Translations under genes and position numbers: made by a program
The notes under the pieces: model-generated
What the model was told of the DNA's origin: nothing
The model's input: only the letters and a program-made list of their open reading frames with translations
The model's database searches: none
Shown here: in pieces, positions 51,517 to 60,120 of the stretch
How positions within the stretch are numbered: position 1 is the first letter of the stretch
Layout of the letters: the number at the start of each line of letters is the position of its first letter
Assembly: GCA_016710435.1 (NCBI GenBank)
Contig: JADJVV010000001.1
Span: forward strand, 682,001-746,000
Reading direction: 5' to 3'
Origin: Hyphomicrobiales bacterium
Lineage (GTDB): Bacteria; Pseudomonadota; Alphaproteobacteria; Rhizobiales; Aestuariivirgaceae
DNA length: 64,000 nt

Positions 51517-53644
51517 AAAGCATGGACTGAAGGTTGCGCCGCTGCTGGCGGATTTCGTGGAGAACGAAGTGCTGCCGGGAACGGGACTGGAAGCCGCCGC
51601 GTTCTGGGGCGGTTTTTCGGCGCTGGTCCATGACCTCGCACCCCGCAACCGCGCCCTGCTGGCCACCCGCGACAGCCTGCAGGCCCGCATCGACACCTGG
51701 CATCGCCAGAACCAGGGCGCCAGCATCGCCGCCCAGAAATCCTTCCTCGAAGAGATCGGCTACCTGCTGCCCGAAGGACCGGATTTCCAGATCGAGACGA
51801 AGAATGTCGACGCGGAGATCGCCACCATTGCAGGCCCGCAGCTGGTGGTGCCCATCACCAATGCCCGCTACGCGCTGAACGCCGCGAACGCCCGCTGGGG
51901 ATCGCTCTATGATTGCCTCTACGGCACGGACGCCATGGGAAGCCCGCCGCCGCCCGGTGGTTATGAGCGGGGCCGGGGCGCGCGCGTTGTGGCACGGGTG
52001 CGTGTGTTCCTCGACGAGGCCTTCCCCATTGCGGGCACAAGCCATGCCGACGTGCGCCGCTATCACGTGAAGGACGGTGCGTTGCTGGTGGATGACCAGC
52101 CTCTGCTGCAGCCGGAAAAGTTCGTCGGCTACCGCGGAAACCCGAAGGCACCCGACTCGGTTCTTCTCCGCAACAACGGCCTCCATGTGGAACTGGTGTT
52201 CGACCGCGCCCATTTCATCGGCAGCAAGGACCAGGCACTTCTTGCCGATGTGGTAATCGAGAGCGCTCTTTCCGCCATCATGGATTGTGAGGATTCGGTT
52301 GCCTGCGTCGATGCCGAGGACAAGGTGCTCGCCTATTCCAACTGGCTTGGCCTGATGAGGGGCGACCTTGAAGCCCGGATGGACAAGGGCGGCAAGACTT
52401 TCATCCGCCGCCTCAATGCCGATCGCGAATTCACCGGCGCCCACGGCAAGCCCTTCACCGTGAAGGGCCGGGCCCTGCTCTGGGTGCGCAATGTCGGCCA
52501 CCTCATGACGACACCCGCCATTCTCGACAAGGGCGGCGCGGAGATTCCCGAAGGCCTGATGGATGCCGTGCTGACCTGCACCATCGCGGTGCACGACCTG
52601 AAGAAGAAGGACGGCACGCGCAATTCGTTGCACGGTTCCATCTATGTGGTGAAGCCCAAGATGCACGGGCCCGAGGAAGTGGCCTTCACCAACGACATCT
52701 TCACCCGCGTGGAGAAGCTGCTGGGGCTGCCCGCAGACACCGTGAAGATCGGCATCATGGACGAGGAGCGCCGCACCACCGTCAACCTCAAGGAATGCAT
52801 CCGCGCCGCCAGAAGACGCGTGGTGTTCATCAACACCGGCTTCCTCGACCGTACCGGCGACGAAATCCACACCTCCATGGAAGCGGGCCCCTTCAGCCGC
52901 AAGGACTTCATCAAGCGCAAGGGCTGGATCACGGCTTACGAGAATCTCAACGTGGATATCGGGCTCGAATGCGGCCTGTCCGGCAAGGCCCAGATCGGCA
53001 AGGGCATGTGGGCCGCTCCCGACCTGATGGCCGCGATGCTGGAGCAGAAGGTGGATCACCCCAAGGCCGGCGCCAACTGCGCCTGGGTGCCGTCTCCCAC
53101 GGCCGCCACGCTGCACGCGCTGCACTATCACCGCATCGATGTCTTCGCCGTACAGAAGAAGCTCGCCGCCGGGGGCCGCCGTGCCCATGTGGAGGCGCTG
53201 CTGGATATTCCCGTCGCCAGCTTCCGCATGTGGGGCGAGGCGCAGATACTTCGCGAGATCGAGAACAATGCGCAAGGCATCCTCGGCTACGTCGTGCGCT
53301 GGATCGACCAGGGCATCGGCTGCTCCAAGGTGCCGGACATCAACAATGTCGGACTGATGGAAGACCGCGCCACGCTGCGCATTTCCTCACAGCATATTGC
53401 CAACTGGCTGCATCATGGCATCTGCACAAAGGCGCAGGCGATGGATGTGATGAAGCGCATGGCCGCTGTGGTGGACAAGCAGAACGCCGGAGATTCCGCC
53501 TACAAGCCCATGGCGCCGGATTTCGAGTTGTCGACCGCTTTCCAGGCCGCCTGTGACCTCGTGTTCAAGGGCCGCGAGCAACCCAACGGATACACCGAAC
53601 CCCTCCTCCACGCCGCCCGCCTGAAGGTGAAGGCGCGCAACTAG
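51506..53644 (+). CDS. glcB: malate synthase G
   Basis: A 712-residue single-chain malate synthase that joins glyoxylate from GlcDEF with acetyl-CoA to form malate. Typical segments are IMDCEDSVACVDAEDKV near residue 258, the catalytic loop region GIMDEERRTTVNLKEC near 415, DIGLECGLSGKAQIGKG and MWAAPDLMAAM near 500, and CAWVPSPTAATLHALHYH near 527. ATG 51506 lies inside the end of glcF, so the two are coupled. A hairpin with a T-run follows. Confidence 0.96.
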   Translation: MHIEKHGLKVAPLLADFVENEVLPGTGLEAAAFWGGFSALVHDLAPRNRALLATRDSLQARIDTWHRQNQGASIAAQKSFLEEIGYLLPEGPDFQIETKNVDAEIATIAGPQLVVPITNARYALNAANARWGSLYDCLYGTDAMGSPPPPGGYERGRGARVVARVRVFLDEAFPIAGTSHADVRRYHVKDGALLVDDQPLLQPEKFVGYRGNPKAPDSVLLRNNGLHVELVFDRAHFIGSKDQALLADVVIESALSAIMDCEDSVACVDAEDKVLAYSNWLGLMRGDLEARMDKGGKTFIRRLNADREFTGAHGKPFTVKGRALLWVRNVGHLMTTPAILDKGGAEIPEGLMDAVLTCTIAVHDLKKKDGTRNSLHGSIYVVKPKMHGPEEVAFTNDIFTRVEKLLGLPADTVKIGIMDEERRTTVNLKECIRAARRRVVFINTGFLDRTGDEIHTSMEAGPFSRKDFIKRKGWITAYENLNVDIGLECGLSGKAQIGKGMWAAPDLMAAMLEQKVDHPKAGANCAWVPSPTAATLHALHYHRIDVFAVQKKLAAGGRRAHVEALLDIPVASFRMWGEAQILREIENNAQGILGYVVRWIDQGIGCSKVPDINNVGLMEDRATLRISSQHIANWLHHGICTKAQAMDVMKRMAAVVDKQNAGDSAYKPMAPDFELSTAFQAACDLVFKGREQPNGYTEPLLHAARLKVKARN

Positions 53645-53676
53645 ACCTCGCAACCCGTGCGAGCGCCGGCGGACAG

Positions 53677-53696
53677 CTGCGGTTGGCGCAGTTTTT
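53677..53696 (+). terminator. rho-independent terminator after glcB
   Basis: CTGCG, loop GTTGG, CGCAG followed by TTTTT, 33 bases after the glcB stop. The stem is short (five pairs) but GC-rich and directly followed by T. Confidence 0.6.
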
Positions 53697-53790
53697 CTTG
53701 CAGGCCCGCGAGTCGTCTCGGTATGGTGCACGACACGGGGGGACTGCACGGAATAACCCACAAGCACCGGGGGCGCTGAGGGAGATTGCA

Positions 53791-54249
53791 ATGGCCGCAG
53801 TGGGGCGAATGGCGCTGGTGCTGGGACTTGTCCTCGCGCCGCTGGGTGGAGCGCCAAGCTGGAGCGACGATGTTTTTGACCAGCCCGGGGTGAGCGTGGG
53901 GATGGCCTTTGCCTTCGGAGGATCGAGTCCTTCATCCGCCGATGTCGGATTGACCGCCAAGATCATTTCAAACCGCCACGAGAACAATCCTGTGCTCGGT
54001 GCGGGCGTGACCTTCTATCCCTGGGCCGAACAGAAGTTCGGCGTAGACGTGGGCGCCGGCTACAACTTCACCCATGTGACGCCAATGCTGAGCTATGATT
54101 TCCTGCAGAAGAAAGTGCAGCTGAGCACTGGTTGGTCCAACACCAAGCAGAGCCGGAAACCTGCCCCCGGCCCCCAGGCGTGCGTGACCAACAGTGAATG
54201 CAGTGGCGGGGAGATTTGCCTCTCGGGCATTTGTACTCTGCTGCCATAA
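53791..54249 (+). CDS. secreted protein with C-terminal four-cysteine motif
   Basis: A 152-residue product of unknown family. The signal peptide is residues 1 to about 25 (MALVLGLVLAPLGGAPSWS). The middle has alternating strands with aromatic ends (AGVTFYPWAEQKFGVDVGAGYNF, cited in part), like an outer-membrane or beta-rich periplasmic protein. The end is a compact Cys motif, CVTNSECSGGEICLSGIC, of the kind found in extracellular knottin-like modules. GAGGGAG before ATG 53791 decides the start over an in-frame ATG at 53683. It is flanked by the glc terminator and a convergent transporter operon. Confidence 0.55.
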   Translation: MAAVGRMALVLGLVLAPLGGAPSWSDDVFDQPGVSVGMAFAFGGSSPSSADVGLTAKIISNRHENNPVLGAGVTFYPWAEQKFGVDVGAGYNFTHVTPMLSYDFLQKKVQLSTGWSNTKQSRKPAPGPQACVTNSECSGGEICLSGICTLLP

Positions 54250-54420
54250 GTCCCGCCTCAATCCGGGCCCCCACCCCTTGACCGGCTCTGCCGGGAAGGT
54301 GCGCGAAGGGCGGAGGGGACTGAGAGCGGTCTGATCATCAGCCGCAGCAACCCGTCAGTCACGGAGTGACAGCCCCCCAACCGCGTTGGGGGAAAGGTGG
54401 AAGACGCCGTTGAAAGAGGT
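54250..54420. other. gap between convergent genes
   Basis: This 171-base gap holds one inverted repeat, CCCCCAA, five bases, TTGGGGG (about 54374-54392), without a T-run. It may end transcription from the transporter operon, but nothing more is visible. Confidence 0.3.
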
Positions 54421-55296
54421 TCAGGCGACCGCAAGTTCGCCCCGTTCGGCGAGCCGGGCGTTTTCCTTCATCTGCTCGGTTGCTGCTTCTTCGCGCCGCT
54501 TCATGAATTCATAGATGATTGCACCAACAAGCGAGAGCGAGATGATGATCACCGCCAGCGCCGAAAGTGCGGGCGTCGTGCCCTGCCGCACCTGCCCTGC
54601 AAGCACTGTCACCAGCGTCTTGTCGGCGAGGATGGAAAAGGTCGTGGTGTTGAAGTTCTCGAACGATGACAGGAAGGCGATGACGCCCGCCGAAACGAGC
54701 GCCGGTTTCAGGAACGGCAGCAGCACATGCCAGAACACCTGCGGATAAGAGGCGCCGAGGTCGAGTGCGGCTTCTTCCTGCGAACGGTCGAAACGCGCCA
54801 GCCGCGCCATGATGATGAGCAGGCAATAGGCCGAGACGAAGCTCGCCTGTCCGAAGATCGTGAGGATGATGCCCTTGTAGAACAGCGCCTTGGTCACCGC
54901 CGTGAGCCCCATCATGTCTTTCCAGAAGATCACGGTGGAAATGCCGATGATGACGCCGGGCGTGAGCATGGGCGAAATGGTGATGAGATAGAACAGTCCG
55001 CGGGCGCGATGGTAGATCTGGTTCATCAGGATCGCCGCGGCGAGCCCGACCGGTACCGAAAGCGCCGTGACACCGACGCCGATGATGATGGAGTTCAGCA
55101 GTCCCTCCATCATCTGGCGGTCATGCACCAGCTTGCCGAACCATTCCGTGGTGAAGCCCTCGAAGGGGATGGCCTGCGGATAGGACGAGGTGTTGAAGGC
55201 CGTGACCGACATGAAGATGAGCGGCCCGAAGAGGTAGAGGAAGAACAACGCGGTGTAGAAGACCATCATGGCCTTGCGCAGCGTGGAGGATGTCAT
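54421..55296 (-). CDS. polyamine-type ABC transporter permease, PotC-like
   Basis: A 291-residue inner-membrane permease with six helices. The coupling-helix motif EEAALDLGASYPQVFWHVLLP near residue 177 (cited in part) contacts the ATPase. It is last in a binding protein-ATPase-permease-permease operon of the spermidine/putrescine (Pot) class. Its start overlaps the stop of the previous permease by four bases. The real substrate may be another amine or small organic cation. Confidence 0.92.
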   Translation of the reverse strand: MTSSTLRKAMMVFYTALFFLYLFGPLIFMSVTAFNTSSYPQAIPFEGFTTEWFGKLVHDRQMMEGLLNSIIIGVGVTALSVPVGLAAAILMNQIYHRARGLFYLITISPMLTPGVIIGISTVIFWKDMMGLTAVTKALFYKGIILTIFGQASFVSAYCLLIIMARLARFDRSQEEAALDLGASYPQVFWHVLLPFLKPALVSAGVIAFLSSFENFNTTTFSILADKTLVTVLAGQVRQGTTPALSALAVIIISLSLVGAIIYEFMKRREEAATEQMKENARLAERGELAVA

Positions 55297-56297
55297 CGGA
55301 TCGCCTCCCCGAGCTTCACCTTGAAGAGGCGCAGCATGATCATCACCAGCGTGATACAGGCCGCCAGCAGGATGAAGGCGTAGGCCGAGCCACGCGGCCA
55401 GTTGAAGGTCTGGAAGAAGAAGTCATAGACCTTGAGGGTGAACCACTGCGTGCGTGGGCCCCCGAGGAACAGCGGTGCCGCAAGCGAGCCCGCCGCAAGC
55501 ATGAACACCATGGTGCAGCCAGACGCGATGCCGGGCTTGGCGTAGGGGATCACCACGTCGCGATGGATTTTCCAGAAGGGCGCACCGAGATCGCGTGCCG
55601 CCTCGATCTGGTTCTTGTCCAGGCTTTCGATGGCATTGTAGAGCGGGAAGATCATGACCAGCAGGTAGGCATAGGACAGGCCCACGTAGAGGCCTGTGTT
55701 GTTGCCGAGGAAATCGATGGGCTCGCTGGTGAGGCCTGATCCCATGAGGGCAAGATTCAGCGGCCCCTTGGCGGCGAGAATGACGCGCACCGCGAAGGCG
55801 CGCAGGATTTCGTTGACCCAGTAGGGCACGATGAGCGCCATCATCAGGAGGCGCACCTTCTGCGCCCCGCCCGTCTGCGCCATGTAGAATGCCAGCGGAT
55901 AGCAGATCACCAGGTTGATGAAAGTGACCAGCGCCGAAATGAGAATCGAGATCCAGAAGGCGTTGATGTGCGGCCAGTTCACTTCGTCGCTTGTGGGATC
56001 GATGATGAAGGACTTGTATTGCGCAACCGTCAGGAAATCCTTGGGCCCGCCGCGCTGCAGAACCGGCAACTGCGGATGGAAGCTTTCCACCACCATGTAG
56101 AGATAGGGCAGCGTCACGAGGAACAACGTCCAGAACACGACGAGCACAACGAAGGCGGTGCCGAGCATGACGCCGTTGCGTTCGAAATAGCCCTTGTGCG
56201 TCGGGTCGTGGAAGTGACGCTCCTCCCAGCGCGCCATCAGCCAGAAGGCGGCGATGACGATGACGGGGATGATGAAAACGAAACCGCGGCTGCCCAT
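55293..56297 (-). CDS. polyamine-type ABC transporter permease, PotB-like
   Basis: A 334-residue permease with an N-terminal helix (FVFIIPVIVIAAFWLMA), a charged stretch, and then a second helix near residue 50 and the usual core. The coupling motif EAARDLGAPFWKIHRDVVIP near 230 is clear. It pairs with the downstream PotC-like protein. It begins five bases after the ATPase gene. Confidence 0.92.
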   Translation of the reverse strand: MGSRGFVFIIPVIVIAAFWLMARWEERHFHDPTHKGYFERNGVMLGTAFVVLVVFWTLFLVTLPYLYMVVESFHPQLPVLQRGGPKDFLTVAQYKSFIIDPTSDEVNWPHINAFWISILISALVTFINLVICYPLAFYMAQTGGAQKVRLLMMALIVPYWVNEILRAFAVRVILAAKGPLNLALMGSGLTSEPIDFLGNNTGLYVGLSYAYLLVMIFPLYNAIESLDKNQIEAARDLGAPFWKIHRDVVIPYAKPGIASGCTMVFMLAAGSLAAPLFLGGPRTQWFTLKVYDFFFQTFNWPRGSAYAFILLAACITLVMIMLRLFKVKLGEAIR

Positions 56298-56302
56298 GGC
56301 GG

Positions 56303-57388
56303 TTACTCGCGCGCCATCTTGCCCTCGGGCAGGGCAAGGCCGTGGATGGGTTCGTAATGCACCGCCGCTGTGCTGCCCTGAGCCGGGATTTTCGCCCCGC
56401 TGTGGCGCGCCACTGTCATCATGATGTCCTTCTTCGCGGGACCCTTCAGGAACAGATGAGTCATGTTGCCTTCGAAGGCGACGCTCAGCACCGGGCTGGC
56501 GAAACTCGTGTCTGCCGTCGACTTGCCGGGCCGCAAGGCTTCCGGCCGCACGAAGAGAATGGCCTTGTCGCCCTTCTTCAGGCCTTTGGGATTGCGCCCG
56601 CGCAACGGCCCGAAGGCCGTTTCGATCATGGCGCCGCTGGCATCCGCCGCCACCACTGTTCCGGGGAAGGCATTGTTCTCGCCCACGAAGGACGCGACAA
56701 ACGGCGTCGAGGGATCATCATAGACGGTCTTGCCGTCAGTCACCTGCTCGATCACGCCGTCGCTCATGACGGCGATGCGGTCCGACATGGTGAGTGCTTC
56801 GCCCTGGTCATGGGTGATGTAGATGAAGGTGATGCCGACCTGCTGCTGGATGGCGCGCAACTCGGTGCGCATGTGCTGGCGGAGCTTGAGATCGAGCGCC
56901 GAGAGCGGCTCGTCGAGGAGCAGCACCTTGGGCTGCACCGCCAGCGCGCGCGCGATGGCGACGCGCTGCTTCTGGCCGCCCGACAATTCGCTGACCAGCT
57001 TCTGGCCCTGCCCCTGCAGCGCGATCATGTGCAGGAGTTCATCCGCCTTCTTCATGCGCTCGGCCTTGGACATGCCGCGCACGCGAAGGCCGTAGGCGAT
57101 GTTGTCGGCAACCGTCATGAGCGGGAACAGCGCCAGGTTCTGGAAGATGAGGGCCGTTGGCCGCTTGTTGGGGCCGATCCCTTCCATGTCCTGCCCGCCG
57201 ATCCGCACGCGGCCACCGGTGGGATCGAGGAAGCCAGACACGGTGCGCAGGATGGTGGTCTTGCCGCAGCCCGACGGCCCAAGGAACGAGAAGAACTCAC
57301 CGCCCTTGATATCGAGCGTGGCATCATTCACCGCCGTGAAATTTCCAAACTTCACGGTGACGTGGTCAAGCTCGACGCCTGCACTCAT
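56303..57388 (-). CDS. polyamine-type ABC transporter ATP-binding protein, PotA-like
   Basis: A 361-residue ATPase. Walker A is GPSGCGKTT near residue 39, signature LSGGQKQRVAIARA near 138, Walker B LLLDEPLSALD near 157 and switch His in YITHDQGEA. A C-terminal TOBE domain (from about 280) is typical of the Pot/Mal group. It lies 150 bases after the binding-protein gene, with a terminator between them, and is followed closely by the two permeases. Confidence 0.94.
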   Translation of the reverse strand: MSAGVELDHVTVKFGNFTAVNDATLDIKGGEFFSFLGPSGCGKTTILRTVSGFLDPTGGRVRIGGQDMEGIGPNKRPTALIFQNLALFPLMTVADNIAYGLRVRGMSKAERMKKADELLHMIALQGQGQKLVSELSGGQKQRVAIARALAVQPKVLLLDEPLSALDLKLRQHMRTELRAIQQQVGITFIYITHDQGEALTMSDRIAVMSDGVIEQVTDGKTVYDDPSTPFVASFVGENNAFPGTVVAADASGAMIETAFGPLRGRNPKGLKKGDKAILFVRPEALRPGKSTADTSFASPVLSVAFEGNMTHLFLKGPAKKDIMMTVARHSGAKIPAQGSTAAVHYEPIHGLALPEGKMARE

Positions 57389-57485
57389 AAAGATTCCCCT
57401 GCGCGTTTATTTTTCGCTTTGGAATGCACTTTCCACGGAACGTGGCGAAAGATCAAGACAATCCACCGGACCACTTTGCGCCAAC

Positions 57486-57514
57486 AAAAAAGCCAGCCCC
57501 CGGAGGGACTGGCT
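57486..57514 (-). terminator. internal terminator between binding-protein and ATPase genes
   Basis: On the minus strand AGCCAG, an inner CCC/GGG helix, CTGGCT and then TTTTT. It lies 25 bases after the binding-protein stop and would lower expression of the ATPase and permeases relative to the binding protein. Confidence 0.75.
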
Positions 57515-57538
57515 CGATGTGAGCAGGCTTGGCCCGGA

Positions 57539-58699
57539 TCAGGCGGCCTTGAACTTGTCCGTGTACTGGCTGCGGATTTCCGCATACCACGACGGCTCAG
57601 CCGGCCACGGCCAGAGGTTCTTCAAGGCGTCGCCCGGATAGGCTTCCTGGAAGTTCTTCTTGAACGCGTCCGACGTCTTGGCATCGGCGCCCTGGATGAC
57701 CGGGTTGTAGTTCGAACCGTCCGACACCATGGCCGAGACTTCCGGCGTGTGCAGGTAGTTGAGGAACTCGTAGACCTGGTCGACGTTCTTGGCAGCCTTC
57801 GTCATGGTGATGCCGTCGATCCACACGATGGCGCCTTCCTTCGGAGCCTGGTAGCTCACGGGCTTGCCTTCCTTCTTGAGGGTCAGCGGCGGGCCGTCCC
57901 ACGTCTGGCCGAGCCACACGTCGTTTTCCATGAGGCCCGACTTGGTATTGTCGGCGGAATCCCAGAACTGCTTCACCCAGCTCTTGTGCTCGATGGCGAA
58001 GGCAAGGATCGGGTCCCAAGCCTTCTTGAAGCTGTCTTCGTCCTTGTAGCCGTCCAGCATGCGGTTGGTCGCCATCTTGCCTTCGGCATCCCACCACAAG
58101 CCGATGGTCAGCAGGAAGGAATGGCCGCGGCCCTGGGTGTGACCCTTCACGTCGTCTGCCCACAGCGAGCCATAGGAAAGCTTGCTCAGGTCGCCCTTGT
58201 AGAGATCAGTGCGGAAGGACAGGGCTTCAGAACCCCAGCAGTGCGGCAAATGATGCAGGCCGTCTTCCCACTTCCACAGGTCTTCCGAAGCCTTCATCAT
58301 GGACGGCAGGATGGCGCCCGTGTTCTTCAGCTTGTTCATGTCATAGGCTGCGGTGACGTCGATGTCCTTGAACTGCGGGGCGCGGTTCACGGTGGGCTGG
58401 CAGAGGTCGAAGCCTTCGCCGCCGGTGGCCTGCAGCTTGTTGATCTGTTCTTCGTTCTGCGAGAACGGCGTCTGGTTCACCTTGATGCCGCTGGCCTTCT
58501 CGAAGTTCGGGATGACGTCCCCGGGGAATTCGTCCGACCACATCAGGAGATTGAGTTCGCCCGACGACGACAGCGCATTCTGCGACAGCAAGGGCGCAGC
58601 GAAGCCCATTGCGCCCGTGGCAGCAGCAGCCTTCATCACCGTACGGCGCGAAAGCTGGGCAGCCTTCAGCAGCTCCATCGTGGATTTGGATTTGCTCAT
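57539..58699 (-). CDS. polyamine-type ABC transporter substrate-binding protein, PotD-like, Tat-exported
   Basis: A 386-residue periplasmic binding protein of the PotD/PotF class. The N-terminus has a twin-arginine signal (SRRTVMKAAAATGAMGF) ending about residue 45. The mature protein starts with GELNLLMWSDEFP and contains FPGDVIPNFEKASGIKV, as PotD-like proteins do. GGAGG nine bases upstream sets ATG 58699; the longer open frame is rejected. It is the first gene of the transporter operon. The inverted repeat GATTGG, seven bases, CCAATC (58719-58737) lies in its leader. Confidence 0.92.
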   Translation of the reverse strand: MSKSKSTMELLKAAQLSRRTVMKAAAATGAMGFAAPLLSQNALSSSGELNLLMWSDEFPGDVIPNFEKASGIKVNQTPFSQNEEQINKLQATGGEGFDLCQPTVNRAPQFKDIDVTAAYDMNKLKNTGAILPSMMKASEDLWKWEDGLHHLPHCWGSEALSFRTDLYKGDLSKLSYGSLWADDVKGHTQGRGHSFLLTIGLWWDAEGKMATNRMLDGYKDEDSFKKAWDPILAFAIEHKSWVKQFWDSADNTKSGLMENDVWLGQTWDGPPLTLKKEGKPVSYQAPKEGAIVWIDGITMTKAAKNVDQVYEFLNYLHTPEVSAMVSDGSNYNPVIQGADAKTSDAFKKNFQEAYPGDALKNLWPWPAEPSWYAEIRSQYTDKFKAA

Positions 58700-58718
58700 G
58701 TTTGTTCCTCCAAACTGG

Positions 58719-58737
58719 GATTGGCCCAATGCCAATC
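58719..58737. promoter_or_regulatory. inverted repeat upstream of the PotD-like gene
   Basis: GATTGG, seven bases, CCAATC, 19 to 38 bases before ATG 58699. It could be an operator or an RNA hairpin just ahead of the ribosome site. The remaining gap to 58917 shows no other convincing signal. Confidence 0.3.
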
Positions 58738-58917
58738 GTAAACTCCCATAGGTCCGGTTAACCCGGTTTCTGGCTGAGTTATTCACACACTATGACGCCG
58801 ATGTGACGTTCCGGCAATGGGGTCGTTTTCACTGGCCCCAGCCCCTGACCCAGGTTGGCCCAAGGGCATTCCCCCCGGTGTGGCGAGGGGCATCCGGACG
58901 GCCTTGTCCAACGGGCG

Positions 58918-60120
58918 CTAGGACTTGTTCTTGAAATAGACGTCCAGGAACACGGCCAGCAGCAGGACCGCGCCCTTGATGACGAACTGCCAGTCGATGC
59001 CGATGCCCATGATCGACATGCCGTTGTTCATGACGCCGATGATGAAGGCCCCGATGACGGCGCCCACGATCTTGCCGACGCCGCCCGTCACCGCCGCCCC
59101 GCCGATGAAGCAGGCCGCGATCACTTCCAGTTCGAAGCCCGCCCCCGCCTTCGGTGTCGCCACGTTGAGGCGGGCCGCGAAGATGAGGCCGCCCAGGCCA
59201 GCCAGCGCCCCCATGACGACAAAGATCAGGAAGGTCAGCTTCTCGGTATTGATGCCGGAGAGCTTGGTCGCCTTTTCATTGCCACCCATGGCATAGATGC
59301 GCCGCCCGAAGGTTGTCCGCGTGGTGATGAACACGAACAGCGCGATGAGCGCGAACATGACGATCAGCACGTTGGGCAGGCCCTTGTACTGCGCCATGAG
59401 GAAGGTGAAGCCCAGAAGCGCCACGGCGATGAGCAGGTTGCGGCCGAGGAAGATGACATCCGGTTCCTCGGCAACGCCATGCGCCTGCTGGCTGCGCCGC
59501 TCCTTCACGTTGAAATAGATGATCAGCGCCGTCACGGCCGCACCGATCAGCAGCGCCACGAAATTGAACGGGCCGCCCGCGAAAGTCAGCGCCAGGCCGT
59601 CCGGCACGAAGCCGGACGAGAGCAACTGGAACTCCTTGGGAAACGGACCGACCGAAGCGCCGCCCAGCACCGTGAGCGCGAGGCCCTTGAAGATCAGCAT
59701 GCCGGCAAGCGTCACGATGAAGGCCGGTATCTTGTAGTAGGCGACGAAATACCCCTGCGTTCCGCCGATCAACGCGCCGAGCGCGATGCAGGCGATCGAG
59801 GTGGAGAATGGATCGAGTTTCCAGTTGACCATCATCACCGCCGCGACGGCGCCGATGAATCCCGAGACGGACCCCACCGACAGGTCGATATGCCCCGCCA
59901 CGATGATCAGCAGCATGCCCAGCGCCATGATGACGATGTAGCTGTTCTGCAGGATGAGGTTCGTCATGTTCACCGGCTTGAACAACGTGCCGTTGGTGGT
60001 GAACTGGAAGAAGATCATGATGGCGAGCAGCGACAGCAGCAAGGCATAGTCGCGGATGTTGGCCTTCACGAAGCGCAGGAGATCCGGCTTGGGCAGGGCG
60101 GGGGTGGCGGCGTCGCTCAT
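58918..60120 (-). CDS. gguB: multiple-sugar ABC transporter permease GguB
   Basis: A 400-residue permease with about ten membrane helices, of the ribose/xylose/galactose class. LLIIVAGHIDLSVGS near residue 78 and the later FIGGAAVTGGVGKIVGAVIGA near 345 (cited in part) are family marks. A long cytoplasmic loop with charged residues separates two halves (about 200-230), as in GguB/XylH. The start MSDAATPALP overlaps the gguA stop by four bases (ATGA). It is last in the chvE-gguA-gguB operon. Confidence 0.92.
   Translation of the reverse strand: MSDAATPALPKPDLLRFVKANIRDYALLLSLLAIMIFFQFTTNGTLFKPVNMTNLILQNSYIVIMALGMLLIIVAGHIDLSVGSVSGFIGAVAAVMMVNWKLDPFSTSIACIALGALIGGTQGYFVAYYKIPAFIVTLAGMLIFKGLALTVLGGASVGPFPKEFQLLSSGFVPDGLALTFAGGPFNFVALLIGAAVTALIIYFNVKERRSQQAHGVAEEPDVIFLGRNLLIAVALLGFTFLMAQYKGLPNVLIVMFALIALFVFITTRTTFGRRIYAMGGNEKATKLSGINTEKLTFLIFVVMGALAGLGGLIFAARLNVATPKAGAGFELEVIAACFIGGAAVTGGVGKIVGAVIGAFIIGVMNNGMSIMGIGIDWQFVIKGAVLLLAVFLDVYFKNKS

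Noticed and set aside
49129..51726. An 865-codon minus-strand open frame opposite glcE-glcF
   Set aside because: Antisense shadow; no family features, while both plus-strand genes have intact catalytic motifs.
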